64,000 bases of DNA from JACVRX01 sp046726315 (GTDB lineage Bacteria; Actinomycetota; Actinomycetes; Jiangellales; Jiangellaceae). Of this stretch, positions 36,946 to 44,651 are shown piece after piece (the first letter of the stretch is position 1; every line of letters starts with the position of its first letter). The DNA is taken from positions 1-64,000 of the forward strand of contig JBKPAG010000001.1 in NCBI GenBank assembly GCA_046726315.1, in the 5' to 3' direction. The translations under genes and the position numbers were made by a program. The notes under the pieces were generated by a model. The model did not search any database. It was not told the DNA's origin and saw only the letters and a list, made by a program, of their open reading frames with translations.

Positions 36946-36946
36946 G

Positions 36947-37363
36947 GCGTCGATCGCCGAACTGCGTCAGCTGGCCCGCGGCCTCTATCCGGTGGTTCTC
37001 AGGGACCGGGGTCTGGCCGCGGCACTGACCGCCCTCGCCGAGTCACGCCATCTTCGGCTCGAATCCGTGCCAAGCGAACGGCTCCCGGCCGTCGTCGAGT
37101 CGACCGCCTATGTCCTGGTCGTTCGGGTGTCGGAGATTGGTCGCACGACGCTCGGAGCGATCAGCGAGGACGGCCTGCTCGTCGTGGAGGCGACGGTCGA
37201 GGGCGATGTCACCGATCTCGGCGACATCGCCGACCGGGTGCGAACACTCGAGGGATCGCTCGACATCACTCACCCACGCGGCGACATGACACTGGTCCGG
37301 CTCCGGCTGGACCGGGCGGCCGATCAGGACATCAGCGAGAACGCGCCTGCGCCCGGCGCGTGA
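36947..37363 (+). pseudogene. histidine kinase C-terminal fragment
   Basis: The plus frame shows the end of the HisKA_3 region and a decayed ATPase domain: SIAELRQLARGLYPVVLRDR, GLAAALTALAESR, then VVESTAYVLVVRVSE where an EALTN-type N box is expected, and later DIADRVRTLEGSLDI. The H box, the N box and most G boxes are absent, and no start codon fits. It lies head to head with the truncated response regulator, so a two-component pair was probably rearranged. The 3' end overlaps the CoxG-like gene. Confidence 0.65.
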
Positions 37364-37967
37364 TCAGCCAGCCAAGTACGACACCGGCCAGGGCGATCAA
37401 CGCGCCAGTGACTGCCGCCGTGGACACCTCGGCGATCGACATGGGCTGTCGTTGCCGGGGCGGAGCCGTGAAGACCGTCGGAGCAGCCGCACCAACCGCA
37501 GGTGGCTCGCTTGGGACGCGCTCCTCGGCGCCGGTCAGCACGTCGTCGACCGCAGCGAAGAACTCGCCGGCGGTTTTCTTTGCGACGCCGGCGAGCATGC
37601 GCTGTCCGACGCCGCCGATCACGCCACCCACGACGGCGTCGGCGTCGTAGTCCAGCCGGGTCGCTCCGCCGTCCGCGTCCGCGAGGTTCACGCGAACGTC
37701 GGCATTCACGGTGCCCGGCGCGCCGGCACCGGTGGCATGCAGCACGAACGAGTCCGGCTCGCTCTGGTCGGTGAGTCTGACCTCGCCGGCGTACGTGCCC
37801 TTGATCGACGCGACACCGGCCGTGACCGTCGCCCGATAGGAGTCCGGACCTACCTGCTCGAGCTGCTGGCAGCCCGGGATGGTACGAACCAGCACGGCCG
37901 GGTTTTGCAAGGCAGCCCATACTCGGTCACGCGGTGCGTGCAGGACGGCGGAGCCGGAGACGTTCAT
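37332..37967 (-). CDS. coxG: CoxG-like SRPBCC protein with C-terminal anchor
   Basis: This 211-aa protein has an N-terminal SRPBCC domain (residues 1 to about 145): HAPRDRVWAALQNPAVL at the start and YDADAVVGGVIGGVGQRM near the end. A proline-rich linker follows, then one membrane helix (about 178-200) and a basic tail. CoxG of carbon monoxide oxidisers has the same build and attaches the hydroxylase to the membrane. The ATG overlaps the stop of the large-subunit gene, so it belongs to the same operon. Confidence 0.85.
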   Translation of the reverse strand: MNVSGSAVLHAPRDRVWAALQNPAVLVRTIPGCQQLEQVGPDSYRATVTAGVASIKGTYAGEVRLTDQSEPDSFVLHATGAGAPGTVNADVRVNLADADGGATRLDYDADAVVGGVIGGVGQRMLAGVAKKTAGEFFAAVDDVLTGAEERVPSEPPAVGAAAPTVFTAPPRQRQPMSIAEVSTAAVTGALIALAGVVLGWLITRRAQARSR

Positions 37968-40351
37968 CGGGCAACGCCCTCCTCGTGGGCTCGGCGCAGG
38001 TGGAACAGCTCGCTCGGCGAGATCGGCATGCGGGTGATCGGGAAGCCTTCGGCGTCGGAGATCGCCGATGCCAGCACGGCCATCCCGGGAATCACCCCTG
38101 CCTCGCCGGCACCCTTGATGCCCAGCGGGTTCAACGGTGTCGGCGTCTCGAGATGGTCGGTTTCTATCGTCGGCACCTCGGTCGAATAGGGCATCAGGAA
38201 GTCCATGAACGACGCGTTGAGCAGTTGCCCGTCGGCGTCGTAGACCATCCGCTCGTAGAGGGCGCCGCCGACTCCCTGGGCTACCCCGCCGTGCACCTGC
38301 CCCTCGACGATGCGCGGGTTGACCAAGGTTCCGCAGTCATGGACGACGCAGTAGCGCAAGATCCTGATCTCGGCTGTGTCCGGGTCGGTCTCGACGACCG
38401 CCGCATGCATGCCGTTCGCGAACGTCGCCCGGGGCGGAGAGTAATAACCCGTTGCCTCCAGGCCCGGCTGATCGCCCTCGGGAACCGGCGGTTTGTCCGG
38501 GTCGGCGGGCAGCGCGAACTGAGTGGCGCGAGCGGACTCCGCGTCGAATGCGTACCGCAGCGGATTGGACAGCACGGCAACTGTGGAGAGCGGGATCGCC
38601 GAGGTCGGGACGCCGCGGACGTGGACGAAGCCGTCGCTGATCTCCAGGTCGCGGGGGTCGGCCTCGAGGGCGTCGCCTGCAATCCGCAGAGCCTTTTCGC
38701 GAACCTTGCGCGCCGCCGCGGCGATGGCGTTGCCGCTCATCACCATGGCCCGAGATGCAAAGGTCCCGACGGCGTAGCCGAACCGCCGGGTGTCCCCGGT
38801 GACAACGGTCACGCGGTCCGGCGGTACTCCCAGCGTGTCGGCCGCGACCTGCGCGAATGCCGTCTGGTGGCCCTGGCCCTGGGTCGTGAGCCCGGTGGCG
38901 ACGACGACGCTGCCGTCGGTCTCGACCTTGACCCAGGCGCCCTCGTAGGGTCCGACGCCGGTGCCCTCGACGTAGCCGGCGATGCCGATGCCCACCCGAC
39001 GGCCCTCGGCCCTGGCCTGCTCGCGGTAACTGTCGAACTCATCCCAGCCTACGAGTTTCTTGATCTTGTCCAGCGTGGCGGGATAATCACCGGAGTCGTA
39101 GATCAGCGGGCGGCCGTCCTGGAAGGTCAGGCCGTGGTCGTAGGGCATCTCCTCGGGCTGGATGAAGTTGCGCTCCCGCACCTCGGCGCGGTCCAGCCCG
39201 AGCTCGGCGGCGATCGCATCCATGACCCGCTCCATCACGAAGCAGCCCTGCGGCCGGCCGGCGCCGCGGTACGGCGTGACCAGCACCGTGTTCGTGTATA
39301 GGCTCTGGAACTCGACCCGGTAGGCACCAGGCTTGTACGGCCCTATCAGTTGGGTCGCCGTGACGATCGGCACGATGATCCCGTAGGGCGTATAGGCACC
39401 GTTGTCGTGCCAGAACGTGACGTCGAGTCCGTGCAGGCGGCCGTCGTCGTCGAACCCGACCCGAACGTTGTGGACCTGGCCGCGCTCGTGCGCACTGGAG
39501 ACGAAGTGCTCGCGCCTGTCCTCGACCCACTTGACCTCGCGACCTAGCGTGATGGCCGCCCAGGAAACCAGCACCTCTTCCGGCCACGGATGGACGATCT
39601 TGACCCCGAAGCCGCCACCGACATCCGGTGCGATCACCTCGACCCGGTTGGGAGGCAACCCAAGCTTCGCGGCGAGGGCGGCCCGCACGCTGGTCGAGGC
39701 TTGGGTCGAGCTGTAGACGCGCAGGCTCGCGTCGGCCGGATCCCAGCGCGCATAGACACCCTTGCCTTCCAACGGAGTCGACGCACTGCGCTCCACTTCG
39801 AGGTCGAGCTCCAATATCCGCGGTGCGGCGGCGATCGCCGCCTTGGCATCCCCGTTCTCCTGAACCATGGTGGCCGCGACGTTGCCGGGCACGTCGTCAT
39901 GGACGAGCCGGGCCGCGTCCCGTGCCGCGGCGATGCCGACAACCGGAGGCAGCAGGTCAAACTCGACCCGGATGCGCTCGCAGGCATCCTCGGCCAGGTA
40001 CCGATCGGCGGCGACGACCATGACCACGGCCTCGCCGACGTGGTTCACCTCGTCCTTGGCCAACGCGTAGGGCGTCCGGCCGTGGGTCAGGCTCGGATGC
40101 GGGATCAGCAGTGGCAGCGGCTCAGCCAGCCGGTCCGGCAGGTCGTCGTGGGTGTAGATCGCAACCAACCCGTCCACGTCGAGTGCGTCCGTCACGTCGA
40201 TGTCGACGATCCGGGCATGCGCATGCGGGCTCCGGACGAACCCGGCCGCGAGTGCACCGTGACCGAGGTCATCGAGGTAGTGCCCTTGACCCGTGAGGAG
40301 TCGGGGATCTTCGCGGCGGGCGATCGGCTCACCCATCGTGCGGGTGCTCAT
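37964..40351 (-). CDS. molybdenum hydroxylase large subunit (xanthine dehydrogenase family)
   Basis: This molybdopterin-binding subunit has 795 aa. Family motifs are APDVGGGFGVK near 241-251, YRGAGRPQG at 361-369, GLTTQGQGHQTAFAQVAAD for pterin binding, and the catalytic glutamate E750 in GIKGAGEAG. The CO dehydrogenase loop AYRCSFR is absent; the YRGAGRP loop is the one used by aldehyde, purine and other N-heterocycle hydroxylases. So it is not a form I CO dehydrogenase. The ATG overlaps the small-subunit stop by 4 bp. A pyrimidine or other N-heterocycle is the inferred substrate. Confidence 0.92.
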   Translation of the reverse strand: MSTRTMGEPIARREDPRLLTGQGHYLDDLGHGALAAGFVRSPHAHARIVDIDVTDALDVDGLVAIYTHDDLPDRLAEPLPLLIPHPSLTHGRTPYALAKDEVNHVGEAVVMVVAADRYLAEDACERIRVEFDLLPPVVGIAAARDAARLVHDDVPGNVAATMVQENGDAKAAIAAAPRILELDLEVERSASTPLEGKGVYARWDPADASLRVYSSTQASTSVRAALAAKLGLPPNRVEVIAPDVGGGFGVKIVHPWPEEVLVSWAAITLGREVKWVEDRREHFVSSAHERGQVHNVRVGFDDDGRLHGLDVTFWHDNGAYTPYGIIVPIVTATQLIGPYKPGAYRVEFQSLYTNTVLVTPYRGAGRPQGCFVMERVMDAIAAELGLDRAEVRERNFIQPEEMPYDHGLTFQDGRPLIYDSGDYPATLDKIKKLVGWDEFDSYREQARAEGRRVGIGIAGYVEGTGVGPYEGAWVKVETDGSVVVATGLTTQGQGHQTAFAQVAADTLGVPPDRVTVVTGDTRRFGYAVGTFASRAMVMSGNAIAAAARKVREKALRIAGDALEADPRDLEISDGFVHVRGVPTSAIPLSTVAVLSNPLRYAFDAESARATQFALPADPDKPPVPEGDQPGLEATGYYSPPRATFANGMHAAVVETDPDTAEIRILRYCVVHDCGTLVNPRIVEGQVHGGVAQGVGGALYERMVYDADGQLLNASFMDFLMPYSTEVPTIETDHLETPTPLNPLGIKGAGEAGVIPGMAVLASAISDAEGFPITRMPISPSELFHLRRAHEEGVAR

Positions 40352-40836
40352 ACCCGCGCCTCGCGCCGTAGCTCCGCCGCCCGAAGTACCGAGGCGACGA
40401 TGTTCTGATACCCGGTGCAGCGGCACAGGTTCCCGGCGATGGCTTCGCGGGCGTCGTCCGCGGTCGGGTCCGGGTTGTCGTCGAGATACGCCGTGATCGT
40501 CGTCACGAAGCCCGGCGTACAGAAGCCGCATTGCAGGCCGTGGCAGTCCCAGAACGCCTGCTGCACCGGGCCCAGGGAACCGTCCGGCTCCCCGCAGCCC
40601 TCGATCGTCGTGACCGTGCTTCCGTCGACGCTCACCGCGAACAACAGGCAGGAGCGGACCGGTCGGCTGTCCACCAGGACCGTGCACGCGCCGCACACGC
40701 CGTGCTCACAGCCCACGTGGGTGCCGGTCAGCTCGAGGTCGTGCCGCAGAGCATCGGAGAGCAGCCGCCGAGCTGGGACCCGGACAGTGCGCAAGACACC
40801 ATTGACGGTCAGCGAGATCTCGTGCGCGTCGCTCAT
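40348..40836 (-). CDS. molybdenum hydroxylase [2Fe-2S] subunit
   Basis: This 162-aa electron-transfer subunit carries two [2Fe-2S] clusters. Ligands for the plant-type cluster are C43, C48, C51 and C63; those of the second cluster are C103, C106, C138 and C140 (CGFCTPG and NLCRCTGY). All eight are present. It passes electrons from the molybdenum site to the FAD subunit. The start overlaps the stop of the FAD-subunit gene (ATGA). Confidence 0.95.
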   Translation of the reverse strand: MSDAHEISLTVNGVLRTVRVPARRLLSDALRHDLELTGTHVGCEHGVCGACTVLVDSRPVRSCLLFAVSVDGSTVTTIEGCGEPDGSLGPVQQAFWDCHGLQCGFCTPGFVTTITAYLDDNPDPTADDAREAIAGNLCRCTGYQNIVASVLRAAELRREARV

Positions 40837-41708
40837 CGAGCGAGCTCCACGGCCCGCGCTGCGGCTGCTGTGACGGCGCGCGATGCCAACGTGTCGGCCA
40901 GGTGGCGGCGGTACTCCGCCGTGGCGTGGATGTCGGGGTCGGGGTCCACGGCCGCCCGCACGAGTCGCCCAGCCGCCGCTGCGTCGACCGCGTCATGAGG
41001 CTGACCAATGGTGGCCTCGGTCACGTCGACCACGACAGGTGTGGGTCCGACCGAGATCAGGCCGACTCGCGCCGACTCGACCCGCTGGTCCACGTCTAGC
41101 CTGACGAGCGCCCCGACTCCGCATACTGCGTAATCACCGTGCCGTCGCGCGACTTCGATCCAGGCCGTGCCGGTCCGGCCTGCCGGTGCCGGGAAGAACG
41201 CTTCGACAGCCACCTCGTCGGGCTGAACTGCCGACTCGAGCGGCCCGAGAAAGAACTCGGCTGCTGGAACCACCCGCTCACCAGCACGTCGTCGCATGGT
41301 GACGCTGCCGCCCAGTAGCGCCAGCACGGCGGTCATCTCTCCCGAGGGGTCGGCGTGAGCCAGGCTGCCCACGGTCGTGCCCCTGTTGCGGATTGTCGGG
41401 TGAGCGACATGCCGCAATGCCTGGCGCAGGAGTGGAACGGCGGCGTAAGCGTCGTCATCATGTTCCACATCGGCGTGTCGGGCGGTCGCACCCACGCGCA
41501 CACCGTCGGCGCCCGTGCGGACGCCGCCGATACCGTCGATACGGTTCACGTCGACCAGGTGTGCGGGCGCCGCCAACCGCATCGACATCAGCGGCACCAG
41601 GCTCTGCCCGCCGGCAAGGACCTTTCCGTCCGACCCGACCTCGGCCAGCACGTCGAGTGCCTCGTCGATCGTCGCCGGCCGGTGATAGACGAACGACGAC
41701 GGTTTCAC
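40833..41708 (-). CDS. molybdenum hydroxylase FAD subunit
   Basis: This 291-aa FAD-binding subunit is the first gene of the hydroxylase operon. FAD pyrophosphate motifs AGGQSL (about residues 32-37) and TVGSLAHADP (about 111-120) are present. It resembles CoxM and other medium subunits. Electrons probably leave to an electron acceptor or the respiratory chain. A decayed permease fragment lies directly upstream. Confidence 0.93.
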   Translation of the reverse strand: MKPSSFVYHRPATIDEALDVLAEVGSDGKVLAGGQSLVPLMSMRLAAPAHLVDVNRIDGIGGVRTGADGVRVGATARHADVEHDDDAYAAVPLLRQALRHVAHPTIRNRGTTVGSLAHADPSGEMTAVLALLGGSVTMRRRAGERVVPAAEFFLGPLESAVQPDEVAVEAFFPAPAGRTGTAWIEVARRHGDYAVCGVGALVRLDVDQRVESARVGLISVGPTPVVVDVTEATIGQPHDAVDAAAAGRLVRAAVDPDPDIHATAEYRRHLADTLASRAVTAAAARAVELAR

Positions 41709-41766
41709 GGGCCGATCCTCGCAGACGAGCTACTGCTCGTCGCTGTGTTCCGCGCCGACGTCGTCG

Positions 41767-42000
41767 TCACGCATGTGCGGCGGCGCGATGGCCCAGGGCG
41801 AAGTGATCGGCACCAATCGCGATGATGATGCCCGCGGCGATCGGGACGAGGTTTACCGGGTTGGCGAAATTGACCCCGGTTCTCGATCCAGATCTTGGCG
41901 CCGAGCAGGCCGATCATGCCGTAGAGAACCACGGTAATGCCGCCGAGCACGCCGCCTGGGACGGCGGCCCCGACGGTGCCAGTCCAGCGCCGTGGCAGTC
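41767..42000 (-). pseudogene. NCS2 nucleobase permease, C-terminal fragment with frameshift
   Basis: Two frames on the minus strand join into one permease segment. The first reads AVPGGVLGGITVVLYGMIGL then LGAKIWIEN; after one extra G in the run at 41874-41877 the second continues VNFANPVNLVPIAAGIIIAI then GADHFALGH and stops at 41767-41769. This matches the last helices of uracil/xanthine permeases of the RutG/UraA type. About the first 350 residues are missing and there is no start. The upstream boundary is approximate. It lies between the hydroxylase operon and pucR. Confidence 0.75.
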
Positions 42001-42017
42001 CCCTCCGCGACGGCGGC

Positions 42018-43721
42018 TCAGTCGACGCCCCGCATCTGCAGAACCTTCAGGGCCAGCGCCAGGTCGAGGCGGAGGTTGGGATCGCTCGGAAACGGGCCGA
42101 GCAGCCGTTCGAGCTTGCCGATCCGGTATCGCAGCGTGTTGTAGTGCACGAACAGCCGGCGTGCTGCCTCGGCGACGTTGAGGTTGGTGTCCAGCAGCAC
42201 CTGCAGGGTATGCCGGAGGTCGGCCGCCTCGGGGTCGTCGTCGGCGGCCAGCTCGTGGAGGGTCTCGACCACGAATCCGTGTAGTTCGGCCGGGTCGCGC
42301 ACGAGGCTGAGCAGCCGGAACGAGCCCAGCGCATCGAAATGGGCGACCGCACCCACCCCGTGCAGCTTTCGGCCGACCTCCACCGCTCGGCGCGCCTGTT
42401 CATACGCCTGTGGGATCTGATCCGGATCGTCGATGATGCGGCTGACGCCGGTCGCGAATGAGCGCCGGCCGCCTCCCCCGTCGCCGGAGACGACCCGGAC
42501 GACAGCGCGCACTACCCGGTCTGGATCGGCACCGGTTGGAACGGGCAGCAGTGCCACGACCTCTTGAGCGAAGCCCACAACGGGTGTTCCCGAGTCGGTC
42601 ATCCGGACGGCCCCTTCCCAGGCTGCGGAGAACCGTTCCTGCACCGGCCGCAGCTCGGGTCCGAGTTGCTGCGCCGGAGCTGCAGCAGGATCCAGCTCGG
42701 CGACGACCGCCAGCAGCGGCCGGTCGACATCCCAGCCGAGCGACCGACAGTGCGCCACGACCCGGTTCCTGTCCCCGGCCCGTCCGGACAGCACGTCACG
42801 AAGGAAGTCACCGCGGTACTTGCCCTCGACGGCGCGGACCGCCAGTTGCTTGGTAACGGCGAGCGCGGCCACAGTTGCCGCCCGGTCGAGCACGTGCAGG
42901 TCGCGCTCGCCCAGCGGGCGCTCGCGCGAGAACGTCGCAATTCGGCCGTGGTCGAACTTGCCGGCGACGACCGGCGCTACGGCTCGCCAGCCGGCCAAGG
43001 TGTCGTACCGCGCGCCCGGAGGCTCGCGTTCGGTGAGGAACCGGCCCGAGGGGTCGAAGCACGAGCTCTCCCGCAGCGCTGCGAGCTGAGCCGGGTCTCC
43101 TCCTTCCGCGAGCACTCTGCCGTCTGCGGTGGTGACCAGCACCGGCCCGCCCAGCACGACCGCCATCTCGGCCACCAGCTCGTCAAGGCCGCCGCCCTCA
43201 AGCAGAACCGCGACCAATGCGCGGTGCGCCTTCTCGCTGCGCTCGAGCAGGGACGCCTGCCGGTTGAGCACCTCAGTCAGCACCTGGTTGAGGATGTCGT
43301 CGAATCCGATGCCATCAGGGAGCTGCACCAGGGGAAGGCGCCGTGCCTCGGCGACCGCGAGCGCTTCGTCAGGCAGCGATTCGAGATAGCGGTTCAGCTT
43401 GATCCCGACCGCCGCAAGCCCGCGGTCGTCGAGCGCGGCGAGAAGTGCCGGTACGCCGTCCGGTGTCGCGCGGACGGGATACCCCGTCGTCAACAGCAAC
43501 TCGTGCGGTTTCACCCACGGCAGGACGTCGGGCACTTCCATGACGTTCAGCCGGCGAACGACCCGGTCGAGCCCCGCCTTGCCAGCAAGCAGCCGGGCGC
43601 CGGTCATCGCGGGCATCTCGAGGACCTCGCGGACGGTGACACCAGCAACTAGGTCCGCCGGCAGTTGGCCGGCTGGCAAGTACTGGTGACTCTGTGCCGC
43701 CGGATCGGCAACATTGCCCAT
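42018..43721 (-). CDS. PucR-family transcriptional regulator
   Basis: This 567-aa regulator has the PucR N-terminal domain (about residues 27-150; VTVREVLEMPAMTGARLLAG), a GGDEF-like central region, and a C-terminal PucR helix-turn-helix (NLNVAEAARRLFVHYNTLRYR). Members control purine and other catabolic genes and often sense pathway ligands. ATG 43721 fits the family start; a start at 43766 would add 15 residues. It is divergent from the DUF2877-FdrA-DUF1116 operon, which it probably controls, perhaps together with the hydroxylase genes. Confidence 0.88.
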   Translation of the reverse strand: MGNVADPAAQSHQYLPAGQLPADLVAGVTVREVLEMPAMTGARLLAGKAGLDRVVRRLNVMEVPDVLPWVKPHELLLTTGYPVRATPDGVPALLAALDDRGLAAVGIKLNRYLESLPDEALAVAEARRLPLVQLPDGIGFDDILNQVLTEVLNRQASLLERSEKAHRALVAVLLEGGGLDELVAEMAVVLGGPVLVTTADGRVLAEGGDPAQLAALRESSCFDPSGRFLTEREPPGARYDTLAGWRAVAPVVAGKFDHGRIATFSRERPLGERDLHVLDRAATVAALAVTKQLAVRAVEGKYRGDFLRDVLSGRAGDRNRVVAHCRSLGWDVDRPLLAVVAELDPAAAPAQQLGPELRPVQERFSAAWEGAVRMTDSGTPVVGFAQEVVALLPVPTGADPDRVVRAVVRVVSGDGGGGRRSFATGVSRIIDDPDQIPQAYEQARRAVEVGRKLHGVGAVAHFDALGSFRLLSLVRDPAELHGFVVETLHELAADDDPEAADLRHTLQVLLDTNLNVAEAARRLFVHYNTLRYRIGKLERLLGPFPSDPNLRLDLALALKVLQMRGVD

Positions 43722-43844
43722 GCGGCGACGGTACCGGTTGTAGCTACCGTCCGAACCATCGCCCATGCTGGTAAATGGGCTGGTAAGTGGGCCGGTTCAT
43801 GGGAGCCGGTTCTTGGCGGCCATCCGAGGGGGGATGCGTTGGGA
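43722..43844. promoter_or_regulatory. divergent control region with 12-bp direct repeats
   Basis: This spacer lies between pucR (minus) and the DUF2877 gene (plus). Three consecutive 12-mers start with GGT: GGTAAATGGGCT (43770-43781), GGTAAGTGGGCC (43782-43793) and GGTTCATGGGAG (43794-43805). GCCCAT (43761-43766) and ATGGGC (43775-43780) form an inverted pair, and a GCCCATGC direct repeat occurs at 43716-43723 and 43761-43768. These are candidate regulator sites; PucR is the obvious candidate. No clear promoter hexamers are assigned. Confidence 0.4.
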
Positions 43845-44651
43845 GTGCGCACGCTCACCGCTGCCCGCGCACCGAGCATCAGCCGGCTCGCTGCTGCCTC
43901 GACCGTCCTGGCGCCGCTGTTGGAGGGACCGGCCCGGTCGGCCCGGGTTGTCGGGGCGTTGGGATCCGCCATGCACGTCGTCGCCGACGACGAACGGGTC
44001 CCGCTGGTCTGTATCTGCACGCCTGAGGCCGTTCGGCTGCCGCCTTCCCTGGTGCTGCCCGGCCCCTTGCCGACCCACCTGGGCCGCGTGCTGGTCGGCA
44101 ACGGTGGAGTCGAGCTTGGCGAGACGTGGATCGGTGTCGGGCGGTGGTGGCGCCCGTTGCGGCCGGTGCTGGAGGCTGGCTCCGAGGCCACCAGGCGGAC
44201 CCAACTCGCGTTCCGCTATCTCCAGCCGCTGGAACCCATGGTTGCCACTGCGGTGCCGGCGTTGGCTGCGTGGCTGGCCGGCCGCACGGTGCCCGGTGCG
44301 GTCGCGGCGCTGGTGGGCCGCGGTAGCGGGCTGACTCCCGCCGGCGACGACCTGCTCTGCGGTGTGCTCGTGACGCTGCGCGCCATGCGCGATCCACGAG
44401 CCGATCGGTTGGCCCGCGCGATCGGCCAAGTGGCCGCCACTCAGACCACACATGTGTCGGCCGCACTGCTCGTACACGCCAGCAGAGGTGAGTGCGTGCC
44501 CGAGCTCGCCGGCTTGATCGCCGCCCTGGACGGGCGGGGCGACGTCCGGGCCTCGATGCAACGGCTCGCTGCTGTCGGGCACAGCTCCGGCACGTCCCTG
44601 TCGCATGGCGTCTTGCTCGCATTAGCGACGGGTACCCGGGCTCCCGGGTGA
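43845..44651 (+). CDS. DUF2877 protein (AllH/YlbF-like carbamoyltransferase subunit)
   Basis: This 268-aa protein matches DUF2877, with the conserved GRGSGLTPAGDDLLCG near residue 167-182 and a C-terminal HSSGTSLSHGVLLAL. In E. coli the relative YlbF (AllH) acts with FdrA and YlbE as an oxamate carbamoyltransferase. GTG 43845 gives the family length; TTG 43839, just after a GAGGGGGGA ribosome binding site, is possible. Its stop overlaps the fdrA start (GTGA). Confidence 0.82.
   Translation: MRTLTAARAPSISRLAAASTVLAPLLEGPARSARVVGALGSAMHVVADDERVPLVCICTPEAVRLPPSLVLPGPLPTHLGRVLVGNGGVELGETWIGVGRWWRPLRPVLEAGSEATRRTQLAFRYLQPLEPMVATAVPALAAWLAGRTVPGAVAALVGRGSGLTPAGDDLLCGVLVTLRAMRDPRADRLARAIGQVAATQTTHVSAALLVHASRGECVPELAGLIAALDGRGDVRASMQRLAAVGHSSGTSLSHGVLLALATGTRAPG

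Noticed and set aside
37964..41708. Aerobic CO dehydrogenase
   Set aside because: The AYRCSFR active-site loop is missing and replaced by YRGAGRPQ, so CO oxidation is not supported.
41705..41950. An 81-aa open frame read as a small membrane protein gene
   Set aside because: Only its first 25 or so residues look real; the rest is out of frame, and the correct continuation is the NCS2 permease in another frame. It is a pseudogene fragment.
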